NCBI GenBank assembly: GCA_963776505.1
Contig: CAVZNH010000053.1
Span: 124,001-188,000, forward strand
Reading direction: 5' to 3'
Source of the DNA: JAMXLO01 sp963776505
Lineage (GTDB): Bacteria > Pseudomonadota > Alphaproteobacteria > Acetobacterales > Acetobacteraceae
Length of the DNA stretch: 64,000 nucleotides
Position numbers and translations under genes: made by a program. Below, piece after piece: positions 27,799 through 36,580 of this stretch. Under the pieces are notes generated by a model, which searched no databases, was not told the DNA's origin, and saw only the letters and a list, made by a program, of their open reading frames with translations. Positions within the stretch are counted from its first letter, which is position 1. Every line of letters starts with the position of its first letter.

Positions 27799-28065
27799 TT
27801 GGGATCCGCTGGTGTCTATGTCTGGTTCGACGCACCGATCGCATTTATGGCGCTGACCCAGGAATCGGCGGCGGCCCCCTCAGGAAGGTCTGTCCGTCTG
27901 GTGGACCGTGTCAAGGGCACCTGGCTGACCTGCGGCGGCGGGAAATTCTCCACCAGTCGAGGCCGCGGCAGCTTCCTCAACGCCGCGCTGCGCGAACTGC
28001 CGTCGGACTGGTGGCGCTGGTGGCTGACTGCGGACGCCTGGGGTCGTCGCGAGCTTTATCAATAG
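27799..28065 (+). pseudogene. Remnant of a methionyl-tRNA synthetase-like gene
   Basis: An 88-codon frame from a TTG reads VYVWFDAPIAFMALTQE, matching the MetRS segment YVWFDAPIGYI, then after about 47 residues GGGKFSTSRGRGSFL, a class I KMSKS-type signature (KFSTSRG), then DWWRWWLTADAWGRREL. The HFIGKD-type segment that should sit between these motifs is missing, as is the whole N-terminal half with the HIGH motif. An in-frame TAA precedes the fragment. This is best read as a decayed and internally deleted paralogue, not a functional synthetase. Confidence 0.6.
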
Positions 28066-28131
28066 GTTGTTGCATCGAATTGGAAAATTCCTCGATAAAG
28101 GCACTCCAAGTGTGATTATAGTAAGGGGCGC

Positions 28132-28674
28132 ATGCGTCGTTCGGCATCTTGTTCGGCTCCGCTCTTGTTCGCCCTGGGTTTGCTGTCGGGCTGTGCCTCG
28201 GGCGGTTCCCGTGCCGGAGACTATGTCGGCGGCTATGTCCCGCTGGAATGCGCGCCTTTTGCGCGCGCGCTGAGCGGCATACGTCTTTCCGGCGCGGCGG
28301 CCGACTGGTGGTGGCAGGCGGAGGGAAGCTACGGCCGCACCGGCACCCCATCGGTGGGTAGCGTGCTCGTGCTCCGCCGCTCCCACCGCCTGCCGAGCGG
28401 CCATGTCGCCGTCGTGTCGCAGGTAATGGGCAGGCGCCAGATCCTGGTGACCCAGGCCAACTGGGTGCATCACCGCGTCAGCGAGGACCAGCCGGTGATC
28501 GACGTCTCGGCTGAAAACGACTGGTCGATGGTGCGCGTCTGGTGGCCGCCGACCGACGAAATGGGCGTCACCGAGTATCCGGCCTATGGCTTCATCCGAA
28601 CCGATCGGCCGGCGTCACACGACCAGATCATCGCGGCGACGCCACGGGCAATCCGCATGGCGGCGCGCGATTGA
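28132..28674 (+). CDS. CHAP-domain lipoprotein
   Basis: A 180-residue protein. The N-terminus MRRSASCSAPLLFALGLLSGCAS is a lipoprotein signal (lipobox LSGC). The CHAP domain follows: catalytic Cys in VPLECAPFARALSG, then GTPSVGSVLVLRRSHRLPSG, catalytic His in GHVAVVSQV and the polar residue in VTQANW. CHAP domains cleave peptidoglycan amide bonds, so this is probably an outer-membrane-anchored or periplasmic murein hydrolase or amidase. TAAGGGG precedes ATG 28132. It is convergent with gcrA, 14 bp apart. Confidence 0.85.
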   Translation: MRRSASCSAPLLFALGLLSGCASGGSRAGDYVGGYVPLECAPFARALSGIRLSGAAADWWWQAEGSYGRTGTPSVGSVLVLRRSHRLPSGHVAVVSQVMGRRQILVTQANWVHHRVSEDQPVIDVSAENDWSMVRVWWPPTDEMGVTEYPAYGFIRTDRPASHDQIIAATPRAIRMAARD

Positions 28675-28688
28675 TGACTCGGTGGCGG

Positions 28689-29202
28689 TCAGGCCGCGTC
28701 TTCGCGGCGGTCACGCACCTTCACATACGCCAGCTTCGCGTGGTCCGCGCAGTACGGTTTGCCCGGTTCTGACGCATCGTCGCAGAACCGGAAGCTCCGT
28801 GTGCCGGGTTCGCCGAGCGGCCAGCAGCAGGTGACAATACGGCCATACGGCCGCGGCGCAGGTGGTGCCACACGAACTGGCGGCGGCACAGAGACCGGCC
28901 TCGGCGCTAAGACCGCCATGTGCGGCATCGACGATCCACCGCCTGCGGCAGCGATCGGCCCGGGTCCTGGACAACGGCGGCAGCGTCGGGCCGGCCACCC
29001 GCCGCGGCGCAGACCGCCTCGGGGCTCCTCCACCGGAGCCGTCGCGTCGGATTGGCGACGGTCGCGCCGGCAGATCCAGCCGATGCGCCTTGCCGACCAC
29101 CGCATTTTTTGAAACACCCAACCGCCGGCCTATCTCGGCGGTCGACAGCCCCTCATCCCAAAGCGTCCGCAGTCGGACGATCGTCTCTTCGGCCCACTCC
29201 AT
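28689..29202 (-). CDS. gcrA: GcrA cell-cycle regulator, frameshifted
   Basis: The N-terminal helix-turn-helix MEWAEETIVRLRTLWDEGLS and TAEIGRRLGVSKNAVVGKAH identify GcrA, the alphaproteobacterial factor that binds methylated GANTC promoters with sigma-70. The C-terminal sigma-interacting domain (CCWPLGEPGTRSFRFC, then GKPYCADHAKLAYVK) is in a different frame; one surplus base lies somewhere between about 28965 and 29070, in the Pro/Ala-rich linker. The repaired protein has about 170 residues. Both conserved domains are intact, and GcrA is usually important for growth, so I consider it functional. ATG 29202 is the family start. Confidence 0.9.
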
Positions 29203-29342
29203 CTCGTGGTTCCCCCGACGGTGCAACCACAAGATACGGTAAGCCTATGGCGGCCGGGGTCAACAACTCATTGCCGGTCAGCCACAAAAACTTGTGGAAA
29301 ACCGGTTACCCGACCCCAATCCCTTGGGGATCACCCTCGAAT

Positions 29343-29588
29343 TCAGCGGGCCGCGGTATGCTCGCGGCTGCTCGCGGTGCCGGTCTGGCCGCCCGGGCCT
29401 GCAATCGTGCTGGTCGGCTTGTCTTCGCTCGCCTCCATGGAGGCATCGTCGGCTTCCGCCATGTTCTTCTTGAAGGACTTGATGCCCTTGGCGAAGTCAC
29501 CCATCAGGCTGCTGACCTTGCCGCCGCCGAACAGCAGCAGCACAACCAGCAGCACCACCATCCAATGCCAGATGCTGAAGCTACCCAT
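29343..29588 (-). CDS. tatA: Sec-independent translocase subunit TatA
   Basis: An 81-residue protein: MGSFSIWHWMVVLLVVLLLFG with one membrane helix, the family motif FGGGKVSSLMGDFAKGIKSFKKNM (Phe-Gly hinge and amphipathic helix), then an acidic tail. TatA forms the protein-conducting oligomer of the twin-arginine pathway in the inner membrane. I chose ATG 29588 because the frame upstream is long but without TatA features. tatB and tatC are not in the neighbouring sequence. Confidence 0.92.
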   Translation of the reverse strand: MGSFSIWHWMVVLLVVLLLFGGGKVSSLMGDFAKGIKSFKKNMAEADDASMEASEDKPTSTIAGPGGQTGTASSREHTAAR

Positions 29589-29928
29589 AATTCCTCCAAG
29601 GACACGGGGCACTTTCCCGGCGCCCGCGCCAGTGCCCGCCGAGCACGACATGGCGCGATGGAGAAGCGGATGCAAGCGGATTCCCGGTGCTGCCGCTGGG
29701 CTTGCCGGTTTCTGACGCATCCGATCACAGGATTGATTGCGAGGAGAGGTGGGGCCGGGTATCGTCAACGCCGGCGAGGCAATACCGGCTGCTCGGTAAC
29801 CAAAAGGCGGTGGCCTTGCCACAGGGGCGGGAGCGTCGCGGAGCATCTGTTGCGCTCCTGTACAATTGGGCGTCCGTTTCCCGCAATGCGGGGGGCGGTA
29901 AGTCCGCAGGCAGAAAGGCAACACGTCG

Positions 29929-30138
29929 ATGCCCAAGGGCACCGTTAAGTGGTTCAATCCGACCAAAGGCTACGGCTTCATCGCTCCCGACACGGGCGGG
30001 AAGGACGTCTTCGTGCATATCAGTGCCGTGCAGAAGGCTGGCTTCAGGAGCCTGAGCGAGGGCCAGAAAGTCGACTTCGAAGTCGAGCAGCAGCAGAACG
30101 GTCGCACTGCCGCTGTTAATCTGTCGCAGTCCGACTAA
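29929..30138 (+). CDS. cspA: Cold shock protein, CspA family
   Basis: A 69-residue OB-fold protein with RNP1 (KGYGFIAP) and RNP2 (DVFVHISA) motifs; starts MPKGTVKWFNPTKGYGFI. It binds single-stranded RNA/DNA as a chaperone. TACAAT at 29861-29866 is a possible -10 element, which would give a leader of about 55-60 nt. The 340-bp stretch from tatA to this gene holds no other recognisable gene. A GACCCC...GGGGTC inverted repeat downstream (about 30145-30176) may terminate the transcript. Confidence 0.92.
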   Translation: MPKGTVKWFNPTKGYGFIAPDTGGKDVFVHISAVQKAGFRSLSEGQKVDFEVEQQQNGRTAAVNLSQSD

Positions 30139-30274
30139 GGCTCAGACCCCGGATTGGCGGGTCCCTGATGGGGGTCCGTCAGCCGACAACACGCCGAACA
30201 CAACCCGCCTCGCCTTGCCGGCGGCGGGCGGCTGATGCTGTCCGCGCCGGCAAGTATCGAGGAGGGAAAAGCGC

Positions 30275-30919
30275 GTGGCTTGGTTCACCCGATTGACCAG
30301 ATTTGGCGACGTCCATCTCGTCTACGGACAAGAGGCCGGGATGTCGTGCGGGATCGCCAGTGTGATGATGTGCGTGTTCAAGCTCAACAAGCTGACGCCT
30401 GGCGCGACTGCGGTCACTGTCGAGAAGGACATTTACCAGAAATACTCGACGGTCATGGGTTCGGCCTATGCGCCGGAGGCGACGGGCACTTATCCCAAGC
30501 ACCTCGCCACCGTGATGAACAGTTTCACCTCGGGCACGTGGCGCTGGCACACCTATGCGCCGACCGATGTGCCACAGAAGCTGGTCGACAAGCTCGGGAC
30601 AACCTCGGGCTTCGGCGCGATCGTCAATGTGGAACCGGTGATCCTGGGGGTGGACTGGGACGTCGGCGGCGCCCATTGGGTCGTTGTGGATACGATCCGC
30701 GACATGTTCGGCCAGCACCACGCCACGATCTGCGATCCGTGGGATGCCAATGTGCACGTCCAGACATTCAAGGTCGGCAGCCCGTTCCGCTATGACGCGT
30801 CGGCCGGCGGCTTCATGATGAATTTCGGTGGAACCAAACCCAAGGGCGAGACTGCGCCCTATCAGGGGGTGTCGGCGAAGGGGCAGGTCAAAACCTGGGG
30901 CATGATCTGTCGCGACTGA
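30275..30919 (+). CDS. Papain-like cysteine peptidase-fold protein
   Basis: A 214-residue protein beginning at GTG 30275 behind GAGGAGGG. The likely catalytic Cys is in YGQEAGMSCGIASVMM (Gln oxyanion residue five positions upstream), the His in GGAHWVVVDTI and the Asp in ICDPWDANVHV, a C39/papain-like order. No signal peptide or membrane segment is visible, so it should be cytoplasmic or exported by an unseen route. Target unknown; neighbours (cold shock protein upstream, phospholipid methyltransferase downstream) are not informative. Confidence 0.7.
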   Translation: MAWFTRLTRFGDVHLVYGQEAGMSCGIASVMMCVFKLNKLTPGATAVTVEKDIYQKYSTVMGSAYAPEATGTYPKHLATVMNSFTSGTWRWHTYAPTDVPQKLVDKLGTTSGFGAIVNVEPVILGVDWDVGGAHWVVVDTIRDMFGQHHATICDPWDANVHVQTFKVGSPFRYDASAGGFMMNFGGTKPKGETAPYQGVSAKGQVKTWGMICRD

Positions 30920-30926
30920 CGCGCAC

Positions 30927-31526
30927 GTGGCGGGACGCGTGAGGCGCACGGGCGCGCTGTTCCTGCGGCAGTTCGTGCAATCGCCGCGGACCGTTGGGGC
31001 CGTTCTGCCAAGTTCCGGAGCACTTGCCCAGGTGATGCTGGCGCCAATCGATTTTGCAGAGGCGCGGACAATCGTGGAGTTAGGGCCAGGGACGGGCGCC
31101 TTCACGCGTGTGATCGCAGCAAGACTGGCGCCTGGCTGCCGCTACCTCGGCGTCGAGCTGAACGAGACATTTGTGCGTGAGCTGGCTGCTGAATTCCCGC
31201 GACTGACCTTCGTCCAGGGCAGCGTGGCCGACCTCGAGCAGATCCTCTCCGCACAGCGCATCGGCAGAATTGACGCAATTGTGTGCGGTCTGCCCTGGGC
31301 GACCCTGCCGATATCACTGCAGGACAGGGTGTTTGGCGCCATTGATCGCGCGCTTGTGCCCGGCGGGGCGTTCGTCACATTCGGCTATCTGCAAAGCCTC
31401 ATTCTGCCCGGCGCGTGGGCGCTGCGTCGACAACTGCGCCGAAATTTCGCCGAACTCAGCCAGTCTTCCGTGGTCTGGCGGAACGTCCCGCCCGCCTTCG
31501 CGTATATCTGCCGAAAGCGGCGATGA
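30927..31526 (+). CDS. Phospholipid N-methyltransferase-like protein (PmtA, rhizobial type)
   Basis: A 199-residue class I methyltransferase starting at GTG 30927, 7 bp after the peptidase. RTGALFLRQFVQSPRTVGAVLPSS is the characteristic N-terminus of the rhizobial-type phospholipid methyltransferases, and motif I is VELGPGTGAFTRVI. Later landmarks are GVELNETFVRELAAEFP and VCGLPWATLP. It may methylate phosphatidylethanolamine towards phosphatidylcholine at the inner membrane, but close relatives of uncertain function exist. Confidence 0.75.
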   Translation: MAGRVRRTGALFLRQFVQSPRTVGAVLPSSGALAQVMLAPIDFAEARTIVELGPGTGAFTRVIAARLAPGCRYLGVELNETFVRELAAEFPRLTFVQGSVADLEQILSAQRIGRIDAIVCGLPWATLPISLQDRVFGAIDRALVPGGAFVTFGYLQSLILPGAWALRRQLRRNFAELSQSSVVWRNVPPAFAYICRKRR

Positions 31527-31641
31527 GCCCGCCCGCAGGGGCATGGTGGGCATCTGCTCGAGAACGGGTTACAAGTCGGTAACGCCAAACGAATCGGCCC
31601 CGCCCTGCTACCCGCACGGTCACGGGAGGACATCAATAGAC

Positions 31642-32298
31642 ATGAGTGGTTTTCTGGATCGCCGCTCCCGCCCGGGGGCAGCCATGGACGCCGAGGCTGT
31701 GCGCGCCGCATACCGGCGGTGGGCCGGCGTCTATGACGCGGTGTTTGGCGGCATCTGCCTGCTGGCGCGCCGGCGAGCCGTGGCGCTGGTGAACCAACTC
31801 CCGGGCCGCGACGTGCTGGAGGTCGGCGTCGGTACAGGCCTTGCGCTGCCCTATTACGCGGCCGACCGCCGAATCACCGGCATCGATCTCTCCGCCGAGA
31901 TGCTGGCACAGGCCCGCAAGCGCGTTGCCGACCGCGAGATCGCCAATGTGGCGACGCTGCGCGAGATGGACGCGGAGGCAACGGACTTCCCGGACGCCTC
32001 GTTCGACATCGCGGTGGCGATGTTCGTCGCCTCGGTGGTGCCGCACCCGCGCGCGCTGCTAGCCGAGATGCGTCGTGTGGTGCGCCCGGGCGGCAACATC
32101 CTGTTCGTCGGCCATTTCGCTGCCGAGAAAGGCCCGCTGTGGTGGGTCGAGCGGGCGCTTGCCCCTGCGTCGCGCGCGCTGGGCTGGCACCCCGACTTCG
32201 CTGTGGAGGCGCTGTTCGCTCCCGAAGACCTGCCGCACATCACGACAACGCCTGTGCCGCCGGCCGGCATCTTCAAGCTTGTGCGGTTGGGGGCGTGA
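31642..32298 (+). CDS. pmtA: Phosphatidylethanolamine N-methyltransferase (Rhodobacter type)
   Basis: A 218-residue SAM methyltransferase. MDAEAVRAAYRRWAGVYDAVFG is the signature N-terminal region of Rhodobacter-type PmtA/UbiE-like enzymes; motif I is VLEVGVGTGLALPYY, followed by GIDLSAEMLAQA and FDIAVAMFVASVVPHP. ATG 31642 (MSGFLDRR) has GGGAGGA 12 bp upstream; ATG 31684 is an alternative start. It methylates PE to PC stepwise at the membrane. The preceding gene encodes the other, unrelated PmtA type, so the pair may be redundant or specialised. Confidence 0.82.
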   Translation: MSGFLDRRSRPGAAMDAEAVRAAYRRWAGVYDAVFGGICLLARRRAVALVNQLPGRDVLEVGVGTGLALPYYAADRRITGIDLSAEMLAQARKRVADREIANVATLREMDAEATDFPDASFDIAVAMFVASVVPHPRALLAEMRRVVRPGGNILFVGHFAAEKGPLWWVERALAPASRALGWHPDFAVEALFAPEDLPHITTTPVPPAGIFKLVRLGA

Positions 32299-32416
32299 CG
32301 TCCTGGAAGGTCAGGGCAAGTCCCGACCGCTCCCTTGATCTGACGCACGCGGTCCGGTAGGCCACGCTGTTGAGAGAGCCGGCCCGAGACGGGTCCGGGT
32401 GGGGGACCGAGGCGGG

Positions 32417-33271
32417 ATGATTCGGTTGATGTCGCGCTACCGGCAAGCGCTCGCTGCGTTGCTGGTTCTTGTTGTCGCCCCGGGAGGCGCCGCATTCGCC
32501 CAGGCGATCGGTGCGCCGCGCCCATGGGAAATGAACATGCAGCCAGCCTTTGGTCCGGTGAAGGCGCATCAGATCGCGCTGCACGATCTGGTTCTGGTGA
32601 TCATCACCCTGATTACCCTGTTCGTCGCAGTGCTGCTGGCATGGGTCATGTGGCGCTACAACGCCCGCCGCAATCCCGTGCCGACCCGCACCGCGCACAA
32701 TACGGTGCTCGAGATCGCCTGGACGGTGATCCCTGTGCTGATCCTCGTGGTGATGGCCATCCCCTCCTTCCGCCTGGTGTATTACGAAGACCGCACGCGC
32801 GACGCCGATCTGACGATCAAGGTGACCGGGCATCAGTGGTACTGGGAGTACACCTACCCCGATAACAACAACATCGACTTCTCCAGCTACATCATTCCGG
32901 ATGACCAGCTGAAACCCGGCCAGCTCCGGCTGCTCACGGTGGACAACGATCTCGTCGTCCCGATCGGCAAGAACATCAGGGTCCTGCAGACCAGCACTGA
33001 CGTGATCCATAGCTGGTTCATCCCGGCACTCGGCGTGCAACGCTATGCAATCCCCGGGCGGACGATCGAGACCTGGTTCAGGGTGGATAAGCCCGGCATC
33101 ATCTATGGCCAGTGCAATCAGATCTGCGGCACCAACCACAGCCGCATGCCGATCGTGGTGCGCGCGGTGCCGGAAAAGGAATTCGAGGCCTGGGTCACCG
33201 AGGCCAAGACGAAGTTCTCGGAGGCGGCGCCGGACACGCAACAGATCGCGACGGCAGAGGTTCGGCACTGA
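32417..33271 (+). CDS. ctaC: Cytochrome c oxidase subunit II
   Basis: A 284-residue protein. The signal peptide (MIRLMSRYRQALAALLVLVV) is followed by two membrane helices (near VIITLITLFVAVLLAWVM and IAWTVIPVLILVVMAI) and the CuA domain: HSWFIPALGV, then CNQICGTNHSRM supplying Cys, Cys, His, Met ligands. The aromatic patch GHQWYWEYTYP is the electron-entry region. It accepts electrons from cytochrome c for the aa3 oxidase. It is the first gene of the cox operon; ATG 32417 is chosen, with ATG 32429 and GTG 32399 as in-frame alternatives. Confidence 0.95.
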   Translation: MIRLMSRYRQALAALLVLVVAPGGAAFAQAIGAPRPWEMNMQPAFGPVKAHQIALHDLVLVIITLITLFVAVLLAWVMWRYNARRNPVPTRTAHNTVLEIAWTVIPVLILVVMAIPSFRLVYYEDRTRDADLTIKVTGHQWYWEYTYPDNNNIDFSSYIIPDDQLKPGQLRLLTVDNDLVVPIGKNIRVLQTSTDVIHSWFIPALGVQRYAIPGRTIETWFRVDKPGIIYGQCNQICGTNHSRMPIVVRAVPEKEFEAWVTEAKTKFSEAAPDTQQIATAEVRH

Positions 33272-33303
33272 CCCGGTCGGTCAGCGCCTGAAGGAGACGG
33301 ACG

Positions 33304-34896
33304 ATGTCGGCAACCACTCACGACCACGCTCACGATCATCATGATCACAGGCCAGGCTTCTTCATGCGCTGGCTGTGCAGCACCAACCACAAGGACATCG
33401 GCACCCTCTATCTGTGCTTCGCGGTGGTGGGCGGTGTGGTCGGCGGTATCCTGTCCGAGATCATGCGCGCGCAGCTCAACTTCCCGGGCAACACCATTGT
33501 CACCTCCGGGCAGGAGTGGAATACGATCATCACGTCGCACGGCCTGCTGATGATCTTCTTCTCGGTCATGCCTGCGACGTTCGGCGGCTTCGGCAACTGG
33601 TTCGTCCCCCTGATGATCGGCGCGCCGGACATGGCCTTCCCGCGCCTCAACAACATCAGCTTCTGGCTGCTGCCACCGGCGTTCCTGCTGATCATCACCG
33701 GCTTGATCCTGGGTGAGTCAGGAACTGGCTGGACGCTCTATCCGCCGCTGGCGAACATAACCTACGAGCCGGGCATCGGCATGGATTGTACGCTGTTCGC
33801 GCTGCATCTGGCCGGCATCAGCTCGCTGCTTGGCGCCATCAACTTCATCACCACCATCTTCAACATGCGCGCACCCGGCATGACGCTGCACAAGATGCCG
33901 CTGTTCGTCTGGGGTGAATTGATCACCGCGTTCCTGCTGCTGCTGGCGATCCCGGTGCTGGCCGGCGCGATCACCATGCTGATCTGCGACCGCAATTTCG
34001 GCACAGCGTTCTTCGATCCGTCGGGCGGCGGAGACCCGGTGCTGTTCCAGCACCTGTTCTGGTTCTTCGGCCATCCCGAGGTCTACATCATGATCGTGCC
34101 GGGCTTCGGCATCATCAGCCACGTGATCTCGACCTTCAGCCGGAAACCGATCTTCGGCTATCTCGGCATGGCTTACGCCATGGTGGCGATCGGCGTGATC
34201 GGCTTCGTGGTGTGGGCGCACCACATGTTCGTCTCGGGCATCGACGTCGACACGCGCGCCTATTTCATGGCGGCGACGTTGGTCATCGCGGTGCCGACCG
34301 GGATCAAGATATTCTCCTGGATCGCCACCATGTGGGGCGGGTCGATCGAACTCAAGACACCGATGCTGTGGGCGATCGGCTTCATCTTCCTGTTCACCGT
34401 CGGTGGTGTCACTGGCGTGGTGCTGGCCAACGCCGGCATCGATCAGATCGTGCACAACACCTACTATGTGGTGGCGCACTTCCACTACGTGCTGTCGCTG
34501 GCCGCGGTGTTCTCGATCTTTGCCGGCTTCTACTACTGGATCGGCAAGATGTCGGGCCACCAATACCCGGAGTTCTGGGGCAAGGTGCATTTCTGGCTGA
34601 CCTTCATCGGCGTCAACCTGGCGTTCTTCCCGCAGCACTTCCTCGGCCTGTCGGGCATGCCGCGCCGCTATCCGGACTATCCCGCGGCATTCGCCGGCTG
34701 GAACTTCGTATCCTCGATTGGCGCCTACATCAGTGGCGTTGCACTGCTGGTGTTCCTGTACGTCGTCTACCGCACCTTCACCTCGAAGGAGCACGTAGCG
34801 GATAATTACTGGGGCGAGGGTGCCACGACCTTGGAGTGGACGGTGTCCTCCCCGCCACCGTTCCACACCTACGCGGAACTGCCGCGCATTCGCTGA
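33304..34896 (+). CDS. ctaD: Cytochrome c oxidase subunit I
   Basis: Intact 530-residue catalytic subunit with 12 membrane helices. The N-terminus is His-rich (HDHAHDHHDHR) before STNHKDIGTLYL. Ligand and channel motifs: SHGLLMIFF (heme a His), WFFGHPEVYIMIVPGFG (CuB His and cross-linked Tyr), AHHMFV, and HFHYVLSLAAVFSIFAG (heme a3 and a His). The K- and D-channel-type aa3 architecture is preserved. It reduces O2 to water with proton pumping. AAGGAGACGG lies upstream of ATG 33304. Confidence 0.97.
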   Translation: MSATTHDHAHDHHDHRPGFFMRWLCSTNHKDIGTLYLCFAVVGGVVGGILSEIMRAQLNFPGNTIVTSGQEWNTIITSHGLLMIFFSVMPATFGGFGNWFVPLMIGAPDMAFPRLNNISFWLLPPAFLLIITGLILGESGTGWTLYPPLANITYEPGIGMDCTLFALHLAGISSLLGAINFITTIFNMRAPGMTLHKMPLFVWGELITAFLLLLAIPVLAGAITMLICDRNFGTAFFDPSGGGDPVLFQHLFWFFGHPEVYIMIVPGFGIISHVISTFSRKPIFGYLGMAYAMVAIGVIGFVVWAHHMFVSGIDVDTRAYFMAATLVIAVPTGIKIFSWIATMWGGSIELKTPMLWAIGFIFLFTVGGVTGVVLANAGIDQIVHNTYYVVAHFHYVLSLAAVFSIFAGFYYWIGKMSGHQYPEFWGKVHFWLTFIGVNLAFFPQHFLGLSGMPRRYPDYPAAFAGWNFVSSIGAYISGVALLVFLYVVYRTFTSKEHVADNYWGEGATTLEWTVSSPPPFHTYAELPRIR

Positions 34897-34900
34897 TCCG

Positions 34901-35809
34901 ATGAGCGAGGCGGTCACAACTGAGGCAGCCGAGCTCGGCGACTGGTTCGCCCTGCTGAAGCCGCGCGTAATGACGCTGGTGGTGTTCACCGGGCTCATCG
35001 GCCTGCTGATCGCTCCCGGTCATCTTAACCCCGTCCTGGCGCTGACCGCGGTGCTGTGCATCGCGGTTGCCGCCGGTGCCTGCGGCGCGATCAACATGTG
35101 GTATGACCGTGACATCGACGCGGTGATGCGGCGCACGCGGAACCGGCCGGTCCCCGCGGGCCGCATCGAGCCAGGTGCGGCGCTGGGCTTTGGCGTCACG
35201 CTTGCGATCGGCTCGGTCATCATGATGGGCCTGGCCGTGAACCTCGTCGCCGCCACGGCACTGGCCCTGTCAATCCTGTTCTACGTGTTTGTCTATACGA
35301 TGTGGCTAAAGCGGCGCACTCCGCAGAACATCGTCATCGGCGGCGCGGCTGGCGCGTTTCCGCCGGTGATCGGCTGGCTGGCGGTGACCGGTTCGATGGA
35401 CCCGCTGCCGCTGATCCTGTTCGCCATCGTGTTCTTCTGGACGCCGCCGCATTTCTGGTCGCTGGCGCTGTTCGCCAACGCCGACTATCAGCGAGCCGGC
35501 GTGCCGATGCTGCCGGTGGTTGCCGGGGCCAAGGAGACGCGGCGGCAGATCGTGATCTACACGCTGTTGCTGCTGCCGCTATCGCTGCTGCCATGGCTGA
35601 TCGGTTTCTCGGGGCTTGTATATGGGCTCGCGGCGCTGGTGTTGGGCGCCGGGTTCATGGCCAGCGTGTGGCGCGTCGCGACCGACCGGCAGGATGCGAC
35701 GGGCGTCAGTCTGACCAACGACGCGCCGGCGCGAATGGCGTTCAAGTACTCGATCCTCTATTTGTTTGCCTTGTTCGCCGCGCTTGCCGTCGATCGGCTG
35801 GCGGGGTGA
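34901..35809 (+). CDS. ctaB: Protoheme IX farnesyltransferase (heme O synthase)
   Basis: A 302-residue polytopic UbiA-family prenyltransferase. First Asp-rich motif NMWYDRDIDAVMRRT with RTRNRPVPAGRI, second region FFWTPPHFWSLALFANADYQRAGVP. It attaches a farnesyl group to heme b to make heme O for the oxidase. The ATG at 34901 is 4 bp after the ctaD stop. Standard in alphaproteobacterial cox operons. Confidence 0.95.
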   Translation: MSEAVTTEAAELGDWFALLKPRVMTLVVFTGLIGLLIAPGHLNPVLALTAVLCIAVAAGACGAINMWYDRDIDAVMRRTRNRPVPAGRIEPGAALGFGVTLAIGSVIMMGLAVNLVAATALALSILFYVFVYTMWLKRRTPQNIVIGGAAGAFPPVIGWLAVTGSMDPLPLILFAIVFFWTPPHFWSLALFANADYQRAGVPMLPVVAGAKETRRQIVIYTLLLLPLSLLPWLIGFSGLVYGLAALVLGAGFMASVWRVATDRQDATGVSLTNDAPARMAFKYSILYLFALFAALAVDRLAG

Positions 35810-35813
35810 ACGG

Positions 35814-35936
35814 GTGGGGCTCGATCCAGATGACATGCGCCGCCGGCGCGCGCGCAACTGGGCAATGCTCGTGGTGCTGGTCGCGCTGTGCGCCCTGTTC
35901 TACGCCATCACCATCGTCAAGATGACCAAGTCATGA
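35814..35936 (+). CDS. Small membrane protein between ctaB and ctaG (CoxF-like, 40 aa)
   Basis: GTG 35814 starts a 40-codon frame: VGLDPDDMRRRRARNWAMLV followed by a single membrane helix (VALCALFYAITIVKM). A basic N-terminus with one helix between ctaB and ctaG is a recurrent alphaproteobacterial arrangement (CoxF-like small proteins). Its stop codon overlaps the ctaG ATG (ATGA), a translation-coupling arrangement. Role probably in oxidase biogenesis, not proven. Confidence 0.8.
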   Translation: MGLDPDDMRRRRARNWAMLVVLVALCALFYAITIVKMTKS

Positions 35937-36526
35937 GAATCAGCAATCGCATCATCGGCGTTGCACTCTCTACCATCGTCGTCGGGATGGTCGGCCTGTC
36001 GTTCGCGTCCGTGCCGCTGTATCGCGTGTTCTGTGCCGTCACCGGCTACGGCGGCACGCCGCAGATCGGCAACGAAGCCGCACCTGGCGCGGCGAAGCAG
36101 CTCATCGCCGTGCGCTTCAACGCCAATACCAACCCGAACCTGCCCTGGGATTTCCGTCCGGTACAGGAGGAAATCCGACTGCCGCTTGGCGAGGATCACC
36201 TCGCCTTCTACTCCGCGCGCAACGAGACCGGCACGCCGGTCACCGGCGTGGCGCTGTACAATGTGACCCCCGACAAGGTGGGCAAGTATTTCCACAAGAC
36301 TGCCTGCTTCTGCTTCAATCAGCAGACTCTCGCGGCCGGCGAGCAAAAGGAATTCCCGCTTAGCTTCTGGGTCGATCCGCAGATCGCCAACGATCCCGAC
36401 ACAGCGGACGTCCACACGATCACACTCTCCTACACCTTCTATCGGACGCTCGAGGATGCCGCGAAGTCGGGCGCGCTCGCACAGGCTGGGCCGCATGTCG
36501 GGCCGCTGAAGACGCAGACCCCTTGA
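35933..36526 (+). CDS. ctaG: Cytochrome c oxidase assembly protein CtaG (Cox11)
   Basis: A 197-residue protein: one N-terminal membrane helix (IIGVALSTIVVGMVGLSFAS), the conserved LYRVFCAVTGYGGT just outside the membrane, and the copper-binding CFCF in KTACFCFNQQTL. It inserts CuB into subunit I from the periplasmic side. ATG 35933 overlaps the preceding small gene by four bases. Confidence 0.95.
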   Translation: MRISNRIIGVALSTIVVGMVGLSFASVPLYRVFCAVTGYGGTPQIGNEAAPGAAKQLIAVRFNANTNPNLPWDFRPVQEEIRLPLGEDHLAFYSARNETGTPVTGVALYNVTPDKVGKYFHKTACFCFNQQTLAAGEQKEFPLSFWVDPQIANDPDTADVHTITLSYTFYRTLEDAAKSGALAQAGPHVGPLKTQTP

Positions 36527-36580
36527 ACACGCGGACGAATTCGCGATGATGCGGCAGCCGCCCCGGAGAACAAACACGGC

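Noticed and set aside
27741..28115. 124-codon plus-strand frame overlapping the MetRS-like fragment
   Set aside because: The frame carrying YVWFDAPI and KFSTSRG is a different one; this one is basic, without motif, and probably an artefact.
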